Assembly: GCA_946800325.1 (NCBI GenBank)
Contig: OX326957.1
Coordinates: 12,009,591-12,073,590 of the forward strand
From: Luzula sylvatica
Taxonomy: Eukaryota; Streptophyta; Magnoliopsida; Poales; Juncaceae
Length of the DNA stretch: 64,000 bases
Direction of reading: 5' to 3'
The first letter of the stretch is position 1. The number at the start of each line of letters is the position of its first letter. This document shows, one piece after another, positions 22,168 through 33,572 of this stretch. Both the position numbers and the translations under genes were made by a program. A model generated the notes under the pieces. It saw only the letters and a program-made list of their open reading frames with translations, was not told where the DNA came from and made no database searches.

Positions 22168-24425
22168 GGAGGTATAACCCGGATAAAAGATCACTTAGCG
22201 GGGATTCAAGGGAATGTTGTTCCACGTGTTAGTGTCACCGAAGAAGTGCGCAAAAAGTTTCAAGTGATCGTCAATAACCAAATTAAAGCGAAGCTCGCTA
22301 AAAAACAAGCGGACAAAGAAATTCGAGAGAGTGTTGATTTGGATAATTCGCAAGGAGGAAGTGAGACGGATGAGGAGGAAGGAGAGGTGGTGTGCAAAAA
22401 TTTGAGAGAATGTGAAAGCTCGAAAGGTTCGGTAGGACCAATGGATTTATTTTGCAAACTAAGTGAAGAAGAAATTGCGAAAAAGGGAAAGAGAGTGAAA
22501 GTTCAAACGGCACTAACAACCAAACTAAAAAAAGAGAAACGAGACCGTACAATGTGAGTACATTGCACAATGGTTTTACGAAAGTTCGATTCAACATAAT
22601 ACCGTGACGCGTCCGAGTTTTACACGAATGGTAGCAGCAATTGGCGATTATGGCAGAGATTTGAAGTGTCCGACGGCATATGAGCTTAGCGGACCTTTAT
22701 TAGCGAAGAGGAAGAAAAAAAAATGAAAGATTGGCATAAATCGCATAGAGATTCATGGAGTCAAACGGGTTGTTCGATTATGACGGATGGGTGGACGGAT
22801 AGGAAAGGAAGGGGCTTAATGACTCTCGTGGTGCATAGTGCATACGGGGTTTGTTTTCTGAAATCGATCGATGGTTCACGTGAGAAGAAAGATGGTCGAT
22901 ATATATTCGAATTGGTGGATAAGTGTATCGAAGAGATAGGGGAGGGCAATGTTGTCCAAGTTGTTACCGATAATGCTAGGCCAAACGAGACGGATAGTAA
23001 ATTGTTGAAAGCAAAAAGGCCTAGAATTTTTTGGACGGGATGCGCGGCTCATTTCATAGATCTTATGCTTGAAGATATCGGCAAATTTCCAAATGTTGAA
23101 AAAACAATTGCAAAGGCTAGAGCGATTACGATTTTTCTCTATGCACATACTCGTGTCTTGGAGTTGATGAGAAGAGTTCTGAATAGGGATTTGGTTCGGT
23201 CAGGTACTACATGTTTTGCGACGGCTTATTTGAATTTGAGGAGTATTCATGACAAAAAACTGAAATTCAGAAACTTTTTAGGTCCGACGAATTTCACGAG
23301 TTAGGGGGTGGAGAATATTTGAAAAACGTGCGAGGAAAGAAAGCAACCAAAATCATTTCATCGGATGCTTTTTGGAATGGAGTCGAGCATGCGATTAATT
23401 TGTTCGAGCCTTTAGTTGGGGTTTTAAGGCGAGTAGATGGTGATGTACCGGCGATGGGATTTTTATATGGTGAATTATTGGAGGTTAAAAAAGAAATTGC
23501 TTTGAGATTGAATGATGATGCGAGTAAATATAAAGCCGCCTGGGACATAATTCACAAGAGATGGGATCTCAAGTTGAAAACCTCATTGCACGAAGCCGGT
23601 TATTTCTTGAATCCGTATTATTATTATTCAAATCAAAAGGAGATTGAAGAGGGGTCGTTTAGAGCTAGTGTTTTGGATTGTGCGACATGTATGTATGATA
23701 TCGAGACTCAAGACAAAATTACGGATGAGTTTGATAAATATGAGAAATGTCTCGACTCGTTTGGGAAAGATATTGCCATTCGACAAAGAAATAAAAAAAC
23801 TTCGATCCGGGTATTTTTAAATAATTAATTAATTAATTTTTTTTAATTGATTTAATATTTTGTTTACATGTCCAATATAATAGCTAAATGGTGGGCCAAT
23901 CATGGTTTGCTACAAGTTTGAGAATTTTGGCAAGAAGAATATTGAGTTTGACTTGTAGTTCATGGGCGTGTGAAAGAAATTGGAGTTCGTTCGAACAAGC
24001 AATTTTTTTTTTCATATTATTTAATTTTAATTTTTTTCACATTATTTAATTTTTTAAATTTAATTTAGGTTCATACCAAAAAACGAGCAAGATTGCTTCA
24101 TGCAAGATTAAACGATTTGATATTCATGAAGTTCAACTCTATGCTTCGAGAAAAACAAATGAACAAATCTAGAGATCCAATCGAGGTGATAATCGAAGAT
24201 GTGTTGGAAGATGAAAATAATGAATGGGTACGGAATGTCGAAGTTGTGCCGGACGAATTCGAGATTCCGAATGATGTTTTGAAGAGGCTTCACGAAGACG
24301 TTCCTTCAAATTCCCGACCGTCAAAGAAGAAAAAAGTACTTGTCGATTTTGAGGACGAGAATGACGATTCATCCGACGAAGAAGATGATGATCACGAAAA
24401 TGATATTTCATCCGCCGAAGAGTAA
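22168..24425 (+). pseudogene. hAT-superfamily transposase, 5'-truncated and frameshifted
   Basis: Transposase of the plant hAT class with DUF659. In order: the second half of a BED zinc finger (GGITRIKDHLAG) starting right at the LTR border; an acidic linker; QWFYESSIQHN and PTAYELSGPLL (22547-22710, another frame); the DUF659/RNase H-like core (DGWTDRKGRGLMTLVVHS, then VVTDNA and WTGCAAHFIDLML) in 22723-23304; KYKAAWDIIHKRWD in 23319-23828; the dimerisation motif ACERNWSSFEQ (around 23966-23998); and a C-terminal acidic exon 24069-24425 with K/E/D-rich tail. At least four frameshifts and two AT-rich gaps (about 23811-23880 and 23999-24068, the second ending in TTTAG like an acceptor) break it. 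The 5' end was removed by copia A. Not functional. Confidence 0.85.
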
Positions 24426-24849
24426 GAAATTAGTCGTAGTTGCGTGTTTGTTTTTGAGAAGTAAGTATGTATTTTGTGTTGTTATTGTTATTTTGAAGTT
24501 TCATGTTTTAATTAGGATTGCGTTTTATTAATTATGAACATTTATGTATTCTAATTATGAAAACAATATCAAAATAACTAATATTTTGGCCTCTCTCAAA
24601 TTTGGCCCCTGCCAGCGCCTAATTCTTTGGCAAATAGCCAAATGCCCCCTCATGTTATCTCATGTTGGAGTTGTTATTTTTTAATTTTTTTCTTGTCTCG
24701 ACTAAAATGTAAATATATTATTGGTCATGATAATCTAATTATTTTTCTATGATTCAAATATATAATTTTGAGAGTTAATTTAATGATATAATTTTGAGAA
24801 TTTTTTTTGTGAATATATATAAAATATACCATAATTATTACATAAATTA
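24426..24849. other. AT-rich 3' flank of the hAT gene
   Basis: No gene is seen. It presumably belongs to the 3' subterminal part of the same hAT element. Confidence 0.4.
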
Positions 24850-24964
24850 ATATCGCGACGGAAATCCGCAATAAGGACATTGCGGCGCAATTGCGTCCGC
24901 AAACGCAATCCGCAACAAAAAAACACCCAGCCGCAATGGACCGCAATATCGCAATTTAAAACAT

Positions 24965-24966
<2 letters not shown>
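24850..24966. repeat. Candidate right end of the hAT element
   Basis: Read inverted, it starts CAATGTTTTAAATTGCG and is followed by many GCGG/CCGC-CAAT blocks (GCGGCGCAATTGCGTCCGC). hAT ends often have a short TIR and GC-rich subterminal repeats; a CAA(T/C)GTTGTAAAA tip also bounds the 31253-32058 element. The left partner is lost, and the flank is an (AT) run, so the 8-bp duplication cannot be tested. Confidence 0.4.

Positions 24967-25043
<77 letters not shown>
24967..25043. repeat. (AT)n microsatellite
   Basis: About 38 uninterrupted AT units. Open frames across it on both strands are artefacts. Confidence 0.98.
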
Positions 25044-25045
<2 letters not shown>

Positions 25046-25242
25046 AACATATGTATATTATATAAATTTATGTATAAATCTCCAAAAAGTTTGGTATAAT
25101 GACATTAAATGAAAGAAAAGAACAAAAGCCTATATGGGAAGAACAAAGAAGCCCTAAAAAAAAAGGCAAAATGAACACACCGGACATGTTTTGTCCCTGC
25201 AAATGTCCCACCTGATATATAGATGGTTGTACCTTCTTAATA

Positions 25243-25345
25243 TGTTATATAAGTAGAAGAGCATGATTAGCAGTTCTGCATCAAAGGTATGAATTCATTT
25301 TTAGCATATATGTAACAAATCCAATAATATTGTCATTGACTCTGA
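25243..25345 (+). repeat. Dispersed repeat, copy 1 (unoccupied Helitron site)
   Basis: Matches 32532-32635 over ~100 bp (ATGTTATATA-GTAGAAGAGC, TTCTGCATCAAAGGTATGA, AATAATATTGTCATTGAC). Here the sequence upstream of TATGTTATAT is ordinary DNA ending CTTAA; in the other copy it is a Helitron 3' end. The pair therefore acts as an occupied/empty comparison. Confidence 0.65.
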
Positions 25346-25416
25346 GTAACATAATGCATATATGGTTTTTTTGGTGATTTTAACATTAAGCAGGGGCATT
25401 GACTTTAATAAGTAGA

Positions 25417-27270
25417 AGGGCATGTTTGGTTGATCGTATTAGAAATTACATCAAGTAAATTAACTTTCCGCAAGTCGACTTCCCGGAAATGCACTTCAAG
25501 TTCTATTGTTTGGATTCACGAAACTGAAATTACTGAATTTATAGTTTTTATGTTTGGGTTGATTTAATTGAATTATGAAATTTCTTGATTTATGTGTATT
25601 AAAATTTGAAAATAAATTTAGGAAAATTTTTATAAGAAAACACAATATGTTTCAGATTTACTACAATAGTGAATAGACCAAAATTTTTGAAAATTTGAGA
25701 TATGACACTCTCGAAAGGTCGAGAGATGTAGAAATTTGTTTTTTCCTTGATATATTAACCCACACTGCACCCATATATATATATGGCTAAAATCTATATT
25801 ATTTGAAAAACATCAAAATAAACATCATAATTTTTTATCAAATGTTAATAAATCATATTTATAAGTATTTTGTACCGGGAATAATCATATTTTTCAAAGA
25901 AAATAATTTTGACATAAAAAATATTTTGTTCAAATATAAGTATGGATCATATTTTCATTTGATAAATAAAAAATTAATCAAACACAATAATTTAAATAAA
26001 TAAAAAAATTATATAAATATTAATTTTGTATACATCATGTTTTAATATTCTCAAATACTAATAATGTTTTAAAATAATTTATAATATTTCTCAATTTTTA
26101 TAGTTTTTGCAAATATTAATTATATTTAAAATATTTCCCGGTTTCTTTGAATTAATAATGAGTCTAGCGTCACATTTCATTACTAATTAGTAGAAAACAC
26201 AAATATTTAAAATAGAATTCATATTTACAAATATTAAGAAAGTGACAAAATAATTAAAAATATTTAAAAATAATATAAAAAATTAATATTTAATATAATT
26301 TTAGTTATTTTGAGATTATGGTGATTGATTAGGTTCTTATATTAAGACAATGAAAATATAATTTATACTTATACTAAAATGTAATAATTTTTTGTGGTAT
26401 TTTCGAGTTGTGTCTATTTATTTATTTAGATTATTGTGAGTAGTGTTTATTTGTTTATTCAGATTATTGTGCTTGATTAATTTTTTAAATTAATACAATG
26501 AAAATATAATACATATTTGACGGGAGATTGTGTCGTGAATTTAGTTGTTCAATTCGCGAATAATACGCGTATAATTTACGAATAATTACGTATTACGAAT
26601 AATATACGTATTGACGTTTCCGTACTCAACCTGATGAATAATTCGCGTATTTTATAATTGTTTTAAAAAAACACGAATAATACACGTATTTCCGTATAAT
26701 ACGTTTTTTTAGAAAAAAAATATAATTTTTTTAAATAAATAAAAAAACATAAATTTCCAAAAATTATTAAGAAAATCAAAATATCAATAATAATATATAA
26801 ATTTATAATTTTGAACTAAAATAAATATTGTTTAATAAAATAATTATAATTACGAATTATTTATGGATAAACAATTGTACATTTATATAATTTTATATAC
26901 CGAATTATTGCATCCGTATTATGTAACATAAACATAATTATAGATGAATAAGCGAATTGACAAATTATTAGCGTATTGTGTTTTATTTGACCGAATATTT
27001 ATCCGACTTGAAAAACGTTTGATCTGAATTATACACGAACGTATTACGTACCGTATTATTCGCGTATCACGAATGACTAACTATGGGACTCGTGATGTAT
27101 CTCCACTTCACGTAAATTTGAGGGAATCTTGAGTTACAGGAAAATTGAGAGACAATGTAAGTCGATTTGCAGTAATTTGACAAATTACACCAAACCAAAC
27201 AACAAAAAATAAACAAATGCAGTAGGTCGACTTACTAGCTGTCAGAGTTACTGCAAAACAAACATGCCCT
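25417..27270. mobile_element. Foldback element with AGGGCATGTTTG ends
   Basis: The left end AGGGCATGTTTGGTTG and the inverted right end AGGGCATGTTTGTTTTGC match, and a shared AAGTCGAC block lies ~40-50 bp inside each arm. Both tips are flanked by AGA. No coding region lies inside. It resembles Harbinger/Tourist-like elements, but the 3-bp flank is not the expected TWA, so the superfamily is uncertain. Confidence 0.45.
26541..27080. mobile_element. Inner foldback rich in CGCGAATAATACG
   Basis: The left arm TTAGTTGTTC...GCGAATAATACGCGTA and the inverted right arm TTAGTCATTC...GCGAATAATACGGTACG form imperfect ~60-bp inverted repeats. ACGTATTA/TAATACGT motifs recur in both arms and in the middle (26585-26705). 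It is nested in the 25417-27270 element. I could not define a target duplication. Confidence 0.4.
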
Positions 27271-27721
27271 AGATGAACCTTGCCGTGACTGGTGAATCCG
27301 AAAAATCTTGAACAGGTAATATATATTTTTTTCAGTGTGTTATTATGTGTTATTAACAAATTGATTGTAGATTTAATTAGGGGGAAAATAATTATGATAA
27401 ATTCATTACATTTTTGCTAGAGGTATTGGAGGGATATTAATATATTGTTATGTCTTTTCTTACAAAAGAGTTCTTTGAAACACGAATTTCTCTTAACCAG
27501 AAGGTTCTATTTTATCTTGTCCTTCAGAAATCGCGAATAATTTTTTCCTAAGATATATAACTTTTTTTTGGTATATTGGGTTTTCCAGAAATTAAATTGG
27601 GGACCATATTCAATTGCTTTGCTTGCAAATTTTGCATAATGGGTGTGTGTAAAATACAAAAAATTACTTATTGTTTACTATATTTTAATTTAATTAATAA
27701 ATTGTGGGGAATAATTTATCC

Positions 27722-27864
27722 TTTTTTTTTTTTGATAATAAATGGAGAAAGCTCATATGTCCTCCATCCATTGATGTCAATGGGAATCGAACCCACAACC
27801 TCTCACAACACATGGATTTTTGTGCCTCATACTCAATCAACTAAGCTATGAACCCATTGACAAT
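27722..27864 (-). mobile_element. tRNA-derived SINE
   Basis: On the minus strand a 143-bp unit starts ATTGTCAATGGG, has an A-box-like TAGCTTAGTTGATTGAG and a B box GGGTTCGATTCC, and ends in an A-rich tail (ATCAAAAAAAAAAAA). It is flanked by ~12-bp direct repeats: AATAATTTATCC at 27710-27721 and AATAATTTACCC at 27865-27876. Spacing and tail are those of a tRNA-related SINE rather than a tRNA gene. It would be transcribed by RNA polymerase III and moved by a LINE reverse transcriptase. Confidence 0.85.
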
Positions 27865-27876
27865 AATAATTTACCC

Positions 27877-28366
<490 letters not shown>

Positions 28367-29180
28367 GTGATGATATATATAACTGAATTTTATTTCAAGA
28401 GGAAATTAACCTTGAGTAGTAATGATATATATGACTGAAAAATTAATTTGAAGAGGAAATTATCCTTAAGTAGTAATGATATATATGACTCGAAATTTTA
28501 TTTCAAGACGAAATTAACGTTGAGTAGTAATGATATATATGATTGAAAAATTTATTTGAAGAGGAAACTAACCTTAAGTAGTAATGATATACATGACTGA
28601 AAATTTTATTTCAAGAGGAAATTAACCTTGAATAGTATGGTATATATGACTGAAAAATTTATTTGAAGAGGAAATTAACCTTAAGTAGTAATGATATATA
28701 TGACTGAAAATTTTATTTCCAAAAGAAATTAACCTTGAATAGTAATGATATATATGATTGAAAATTTTATTTGAAGAGGAAATTAACCTTAAGTAGTAAT
28801 GATATATATGACTGATATATATGATTGAAAAATTTATTTGAAGAGGAAATTAACATTATGTAGTAATGATATACAGGAATGAAAATTTTATTTCAAGAGG
28901 AAATTAACCTTGGATAGTAATGGTATATATGACTGAAAAATTTATTTGAAGAGGAAATTAACCTTTAGTAGTAATGATATATATGACTGAAAATTTTATT
29001 TCAAAAGGAAATTAACCTTGAGTAGTAATGATATATATGACTGAAAGTTTTATGTCAAGAGGAAATTAACCTTGAATAGTAATGATATATATGATTGAAA
29101 ATTTTATTTGAAGAGGAAATTAACCTTAAGTAGTAATGATATATATGACCGAAAATTTTATTTCAAAAGGAAATTAACCT
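28367..29180. repeat. 54-bp satellite with a dimeric higher-order pattern
   Basis: About fifteen copies of GAGGAAATTAACCTTGAGTAG TAATGATATATATGACTGAAA followed by a T-rich 12 bp. Two monomer types tend to alternate: one has TTTCAAGAGG and CCTTGAGTAG, the other TTTGAAGAGG and CCTTAAGTAG. This gives a ~108-bp dimer. Small indels occur near 28815. Confidence 0.85.
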
Positions 29181-29189
29181 TAAATTTAT

Positions 29190-30539
29190 TCAAATTTTTA
29201 AGTCTACTGGACCTCCTGATCAGATTGCCAATGAAAGTTCTAATTTACCAACCCCCATTATTTTGGACCCATATTTATGCAATTTCATCATGCCATCTAA
29301 TCACAACTCATGTCACTCATAACAATTATTTTAACTATTAGATTATGATATGTGGCAATATATGAATCATAGATTAATTTTGATTTCATGTGATTATGTT
29401 TTATTTGTAGATATTTATGTGTCCCTTATTTTACACATACTTTTAATCAATTTTAGAATGTCATATCACCTTACACCGATGACGTGTCAAAATATTATTT
29501 GTTAGGTTCATGTTGAACCAAATGTATTTAATTTTGATTTTTTTTTTCACAATATATTACATGATCAATTGTGAATACAAATAGAATGTGAAGAGTTTAA
29601 ATATCTAACATTAATAAATTAATAAATACATCAAATATTGTTAGTATTTTCAAAATATAATTAAAAAATAATAATAAATACATTCGCTTGAATTTTATCT
29701 TTATTTTGAGATACATATTATCATATATTTAATATTTTTCTCTAACTTAAAGTTATGAAAACAACTATGTAAAAAAAGATATAAAAACATTTATAATTAT
29801 ATTAATAACTTGTATGTTGTAAGCCTAATAATAATTATTTTTAAAATTACAATTGCTAAAAATTACACATACTACTAAGTATGTTATTATCATATATTCA
29901 ATATTTTTCTCTAACATAAAATTATGAAGAAAAATTTCACATACTCTAACATACTACTAAGTAAAAAAATATAATTACATTATTACTTTTAAACATATAA
30001 TTGAAAAAAATTGCACATCCTAATTATTATTATTATTTTTAAAATAATTAGGTTATATTTGTATTTTTACTTAAAACAATTTTGTGTTAATCTCTAAAAA
30101 AATAATGAAACATATTTATTTACTAAAGACAAATAATTTGTTTAACTTATATAATATTTTTCAATAATAAACATGAAACATAAAAATTATCAGACACAAA
30201 TATTTTTTTTTTAACTTTTACAATGTTATTATTTTGAATTTTAGATATGAAAATTTAGAATAGATATGATTTTGATTTTTGTTTTTGTCCACGCATGTTG
30301 TTTTATTATTTTATAGTAACATTTTTTTAATATGTTGTATTAAAATATTAAATAAATATTTCGCAATGTGTCATATTAAAAAATAATATAATAATTTTGT
30401 CATAACCAAACTTTTTTAATCAATATGATATTTATTTTTATAAATTCTTATATTTGATCCCAAAAAATCATAACTATATATTATGTGTATGGTAAATCAA
30501 ATGAAACAAAATCGCAGCGAAACACGGGTAATCTCCTAG
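29190..30539 (+). mobile_element. Non-autonomous Helitron, 3' end at 30539
   Basis: The 3' end reads CGCAGCGAAACACGGGTAAT then CTCCTAG|T, matching the CTRR terminus of plant Helitrons. The interior is AT-rich and related in order and wording to 39180-40856 (ATGTCATATCACC...GATGACGTG, ATTACATGATCAA, ATTAATAA...). The 5' boundary is only estimated from where similarity to that copy starts, and no TC tip could be fixed. No Rep/helicase coding region is present. Confidence 0.55.
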
Positions 30540-31252
30540 TCTATGTTTAATTGTCAACACTTCAAAGTTCAAACAAGTAGCAAATTGACTTGTAATGAAT
30601 TATAACCTCATCTGCATATCATATGTGTGATTATGAAATTGAATCAATGACTAATAAATTCTTAATTATGTTTTCATTTCCTCTGTAGACTTGAAGGCTT
30701 GGGACTATATATAACACGGTGTGAATTCAAGTGCGTCACTAGGAAGTGGTTCTTTCTAGCTGTGGGCAAGAAGAGAATGTAACCTGATGTGGGATCAGTA
30801 CTCCGAGGTAAGACTAATGTGGACGAGTGTCTGCATGAAACATGAGTCAAACGAACAGCCTTGAGAAGTACATATCCCATCTCTTCCAAATAAGAATTGG
30901 TAGGCACCGGAGGAATCAACTACTAAGGTCTCGGGAGGAGAAAGAAAACAATAAGTACAAGTATCATGGATGAGAGTTGGTAGGCAGCAGTAGAAGGCTC
31001 ATATGTCCTCACCTTATCGAATAATAAGAGGTACTAATAGGAGAATGACAATAAGAGGTCCTTCTAGCCAAGGTGTTGATCATATTCTAGTTTTGGACCG
31101 ATGGTTCATAAACGACTAGCTTTCGGGTCATAAACGACTAGCTTCTGGGTCATAAAGGAGTTGCTTCTTAGCTCGTTGCTCATAAACGAGTAGCTTCTTA
31201 GCTTCCAAGCTTCTAACACCTTTGGGGGACTCTAAGGATCGGTTATCCAGGC
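30540..31252. other. Unidentified non-coding stretch
   Basis: More GC-balanced than its surroundings but without a recognisable gene. About four copies of a 22-bp unit, GGGTCATAAACGACTAGCTTCT, lie at 31105-31200. An 81-codon minus-strand frame (30674-30919) resembles nothing I know. The stretch continues after the hAT-type insertion at 32059. Confidence 0.5.
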
Positions 31253-32058
31253 CAATGTTGTAAAAAACACCGAAAAACACCGAAAAACGGTCGAAAAACG
31301 GTGTTACGATGGAAGACCGTTCCGTTTTTTGCCGTAACGGGTCAAACGTTTTTTTGACCGTGTTTGACCTTTTTTTTTACCGAAAAACGTTTTTAACCCA
31401 TTTTACGTACCGATTTTTTCTTGTAATTATTTCGGGCCTGACTTTTTTTAAATTTTAGGTAGTTATTTTTTTCGACACATGATTTCTTTTTCGTCAAGTC
31501 TCTGCTTTAGTTCTTTTCATCTTCACGACAATGGTTGGGATGTTCCATTCTTCAGTTCTTCACGATTGACAAAAGGATGACGACGGCTCGGTTTAATCTA
31601 CGACAAGGGCTGCTCTCTTCTTCTTCACAACAAAGACTAATTTCTTCTGCACGAATTGTGATTGTGAATGCTAAGTTGATTTAATTTGTGCTAATTTGAT
31701 ACGACAACGGATGAGGAGAGTGTGAAATTCGTCATTAACGAGGGATCAACTCCGACGGATTTGGTCTCAAATGATGTTAATGATTTTACGTTTAATTTTT
31801 TTTTTATTTGAATTATGTTGGACATTCGTTTTGATGTTAAGTTTATGTTGGACATTGTTTATGTTATTTTTTTACTATTAAAAAATTGAATTATTATATA
31901 TTTTTTGCTTTATCTATAAATTTTAATTAAATTATTACCTATTTCGGTGACCGTTTTTTCACATTTTTTTCGTTTTACGACCGTTTTACGGTATTTCCAT
32001 AAAAGTCGTAAAACGGTCCCCGACCGTTCCGTACCGTTTTCCGTATTTTACAACGTTG
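31253..32058. mobile_element. hAT-type non-autonomous element
   Basis: The left tip CAATGTTGTAAAA and inverted right tip CAACGTTGTAAAA are flanked by 8-bp repeats ATCCAGGC (31245-31252) and ATCCAGAC (32059-32066), which differ at one base. Both ~110-bp arms are packed with AAAACGGTC / GACCGTTTT blocks. The interior has no transposase. The 8-bp duplication supports hAT. Confidence 0.75.
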
Positions 32059-32499
32059 ATCCAGACTTATGACAACAACCTTTCTTTCCAAATTCATTTG
32101 CTTAACCTAGCCGTCATTCACGATGCGCCGGTGCGTACTCAATGAAGTTCCCAACCAGCTTGTGCTTAAAGGCTTCAAGAAACAATAGAGAATTCTCTTT
32201 AATCCTACCCTTGCGAATCCGATAAGTGAGCAAATATAAATATATGCAATATGTACACTTTATTTATAACATTAAAAACAGTGTTTATATATAATTTAAC
32301 TAATATGTACACTTTTTTATAAAAGTTAAAACACTCCCAGCGAATATTCTAAATAACATGCATGTGAGGGTATTTCTAAATATCCCTAAATAACAAGGAC
32401 ATTTGATATGTATATATGTTTACTAAAAATGTCATAGTTTAGTTTCTTTTTTGTTTATTATAAATTGTTTATTAACATTAATGATAAGAATATTAATAG
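32059..32499. other. Gene-free DNA before the Helitron end
   Basis: Continuation of the unidentified stretch, then AT-rich DNA. Nothing coding is seen. Confidence 0.5.
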
Positions 32500-32531
32500 T
32501 ACCCGCAGCGAAGTTGTGAATATTGTCCTAG
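32500..32531 (+). mobile_element. Helitron 3' terminus
   Basis: CCCGCAGCGAAGTTGTGAATATTGTCCTAG|T closely parallels the terminus at 30509-30539. The following TATGTTATAT is continuous with the paralogous unoccupied site at 25243, where it is preceded by A, as expected for insertion between A and T. The 5' end was not located. Confidence 0.6.
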
Positions 32532-32635
32532 TATGTTATATACGTAGAAGAGCGTAGTAAGCAATTCTGCATCAAAGGTATGAGCGCATTTTTAACATAT
32601 CTGTAATAAATTCCAATAATATTGTCATTGACAAA
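32532..32635 (+). repeat. Dispersed repeat, copy 2 (Helitron-occupied)
   Basis: Partner of 25243-25345, cut off on its left exactly at the Helitron CTAG|T end. Confidence 0.65.
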
Positions 32636-32852
32636 GGCAAGACAATAGCCGAAGAGGAAATAAGGGGGCATGAGAAGATTCAAATGTGGGAAGAGAGAGA
32701 TTTACGGTGATTAAATAAATGGAGATATCCAATTTATAAAAATGGAGGGTTAACATTAAAATAGTTAAAGATATATCAGCGTGTCATCTATATCATATAT
32801 TGAATACTCAAAAAACCCTTTAGCAAAAAAAAAAAAAAGCCTAACGTAGAAT

Positions 32853-33564
32853 CAGAGCCGGCCCACACCTTGGCCCATTGTGGCATTTAGCATAGGCCCA
32901 CCAAAAATAAAAGCCCCATATTTTTATTTTTCTAAGTATGCATGGTCCAAACTTTGTTCATTCTTTTTTTGTTGGCAAACTCCTCTCCCATTCCCACTAC
33001 AGCTGTCTCGTTCTCTTTCTCTGACTCTCCCTTCTCTCGTGAGAAAGGTTTGCCCTTGCGAGTTCTCTCTTGAAATTTCATGTGCCCTCTAAAAATAGTG
33101 ATGAGGTCTCTCTTGAAATTCCTTGTTGAAGACTCTTCTCTGACTCCATGCTAGTCGCAGCTCTCTCAAGAAATAACACCAGTGAAGAGAATGACTTAAA
33201 TTTCTCTCTCATCTGACTCAGCGAAATTGGAAATTCTAGTATGTAGGCTTATGATTCTCTTTTTTTCATGATAATTTATCAAAAAAGGCATCCTTGTGCC
33301 ATTGATTTCTGAAAGTTTGCAATGAAACCCTTATTTTTTCAATTTTCCAATTTTTTTTAAATACCCATAAGATTTTTAAATTACAAAAAAGACCTTCTAT
33401 TCATATTTGCATAACTGCTTGCTATTTAATTATCTTGTGAGATTATCTTGTGAAATGAGAAAATCGTAACTTATTATTTTAATTTAAAATTTTGATAATT
33501 ATAGTTATTTGCTACAGATTTCGATTATTTGTCATAGGCCCCCAAAAATGCCGGGCCGGCCCTG
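32853..33564. mobile_element. hAT-type element with CAGAGCCGGCCC ends
   Basis: Tips CAGAGCCGGCCC and, inverted, CAGGGCCGGCCC are flanked by perfect 8-bp repeats CGTAGAAT (32845-32852 and 33565-33572). CAGGGCCGGCCC-type ends are widespread in plant hAT elements. The 712-bp interior holds a CT-rich stretch and no intact transposase. Confidence 0.85.
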
Positions 33565-33572
33565 CGTAGAAT

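Noticed and set aside
24780..25065. Poly-Tyr/Ile frames and other frames in the AT, TTA, ATC and CT microsatellites
   Set aside because: Low-complexity translation of simple repeats, open in several frames at once.
27722..27864. tRNA gene
   Set aside because: A and B boxes are present, but the sequence continues into an A-rich tail and has 12-bp target duplications; no good acceptor stem was seen, so SINE is preferred.
30674..30919. 81-codon minus-strand gene
   Set aside because: No recognisable domain, in a repeat-bearing non-coding stretch; length is within chance expectation.
30991..31030. SINE 3' fragment (GCTCATATGTCCTC shared with the SINE at 27.7 kb)
   Set aside because: Only about 14 bp match and no head, tail or duplication was found; may be coincidence.
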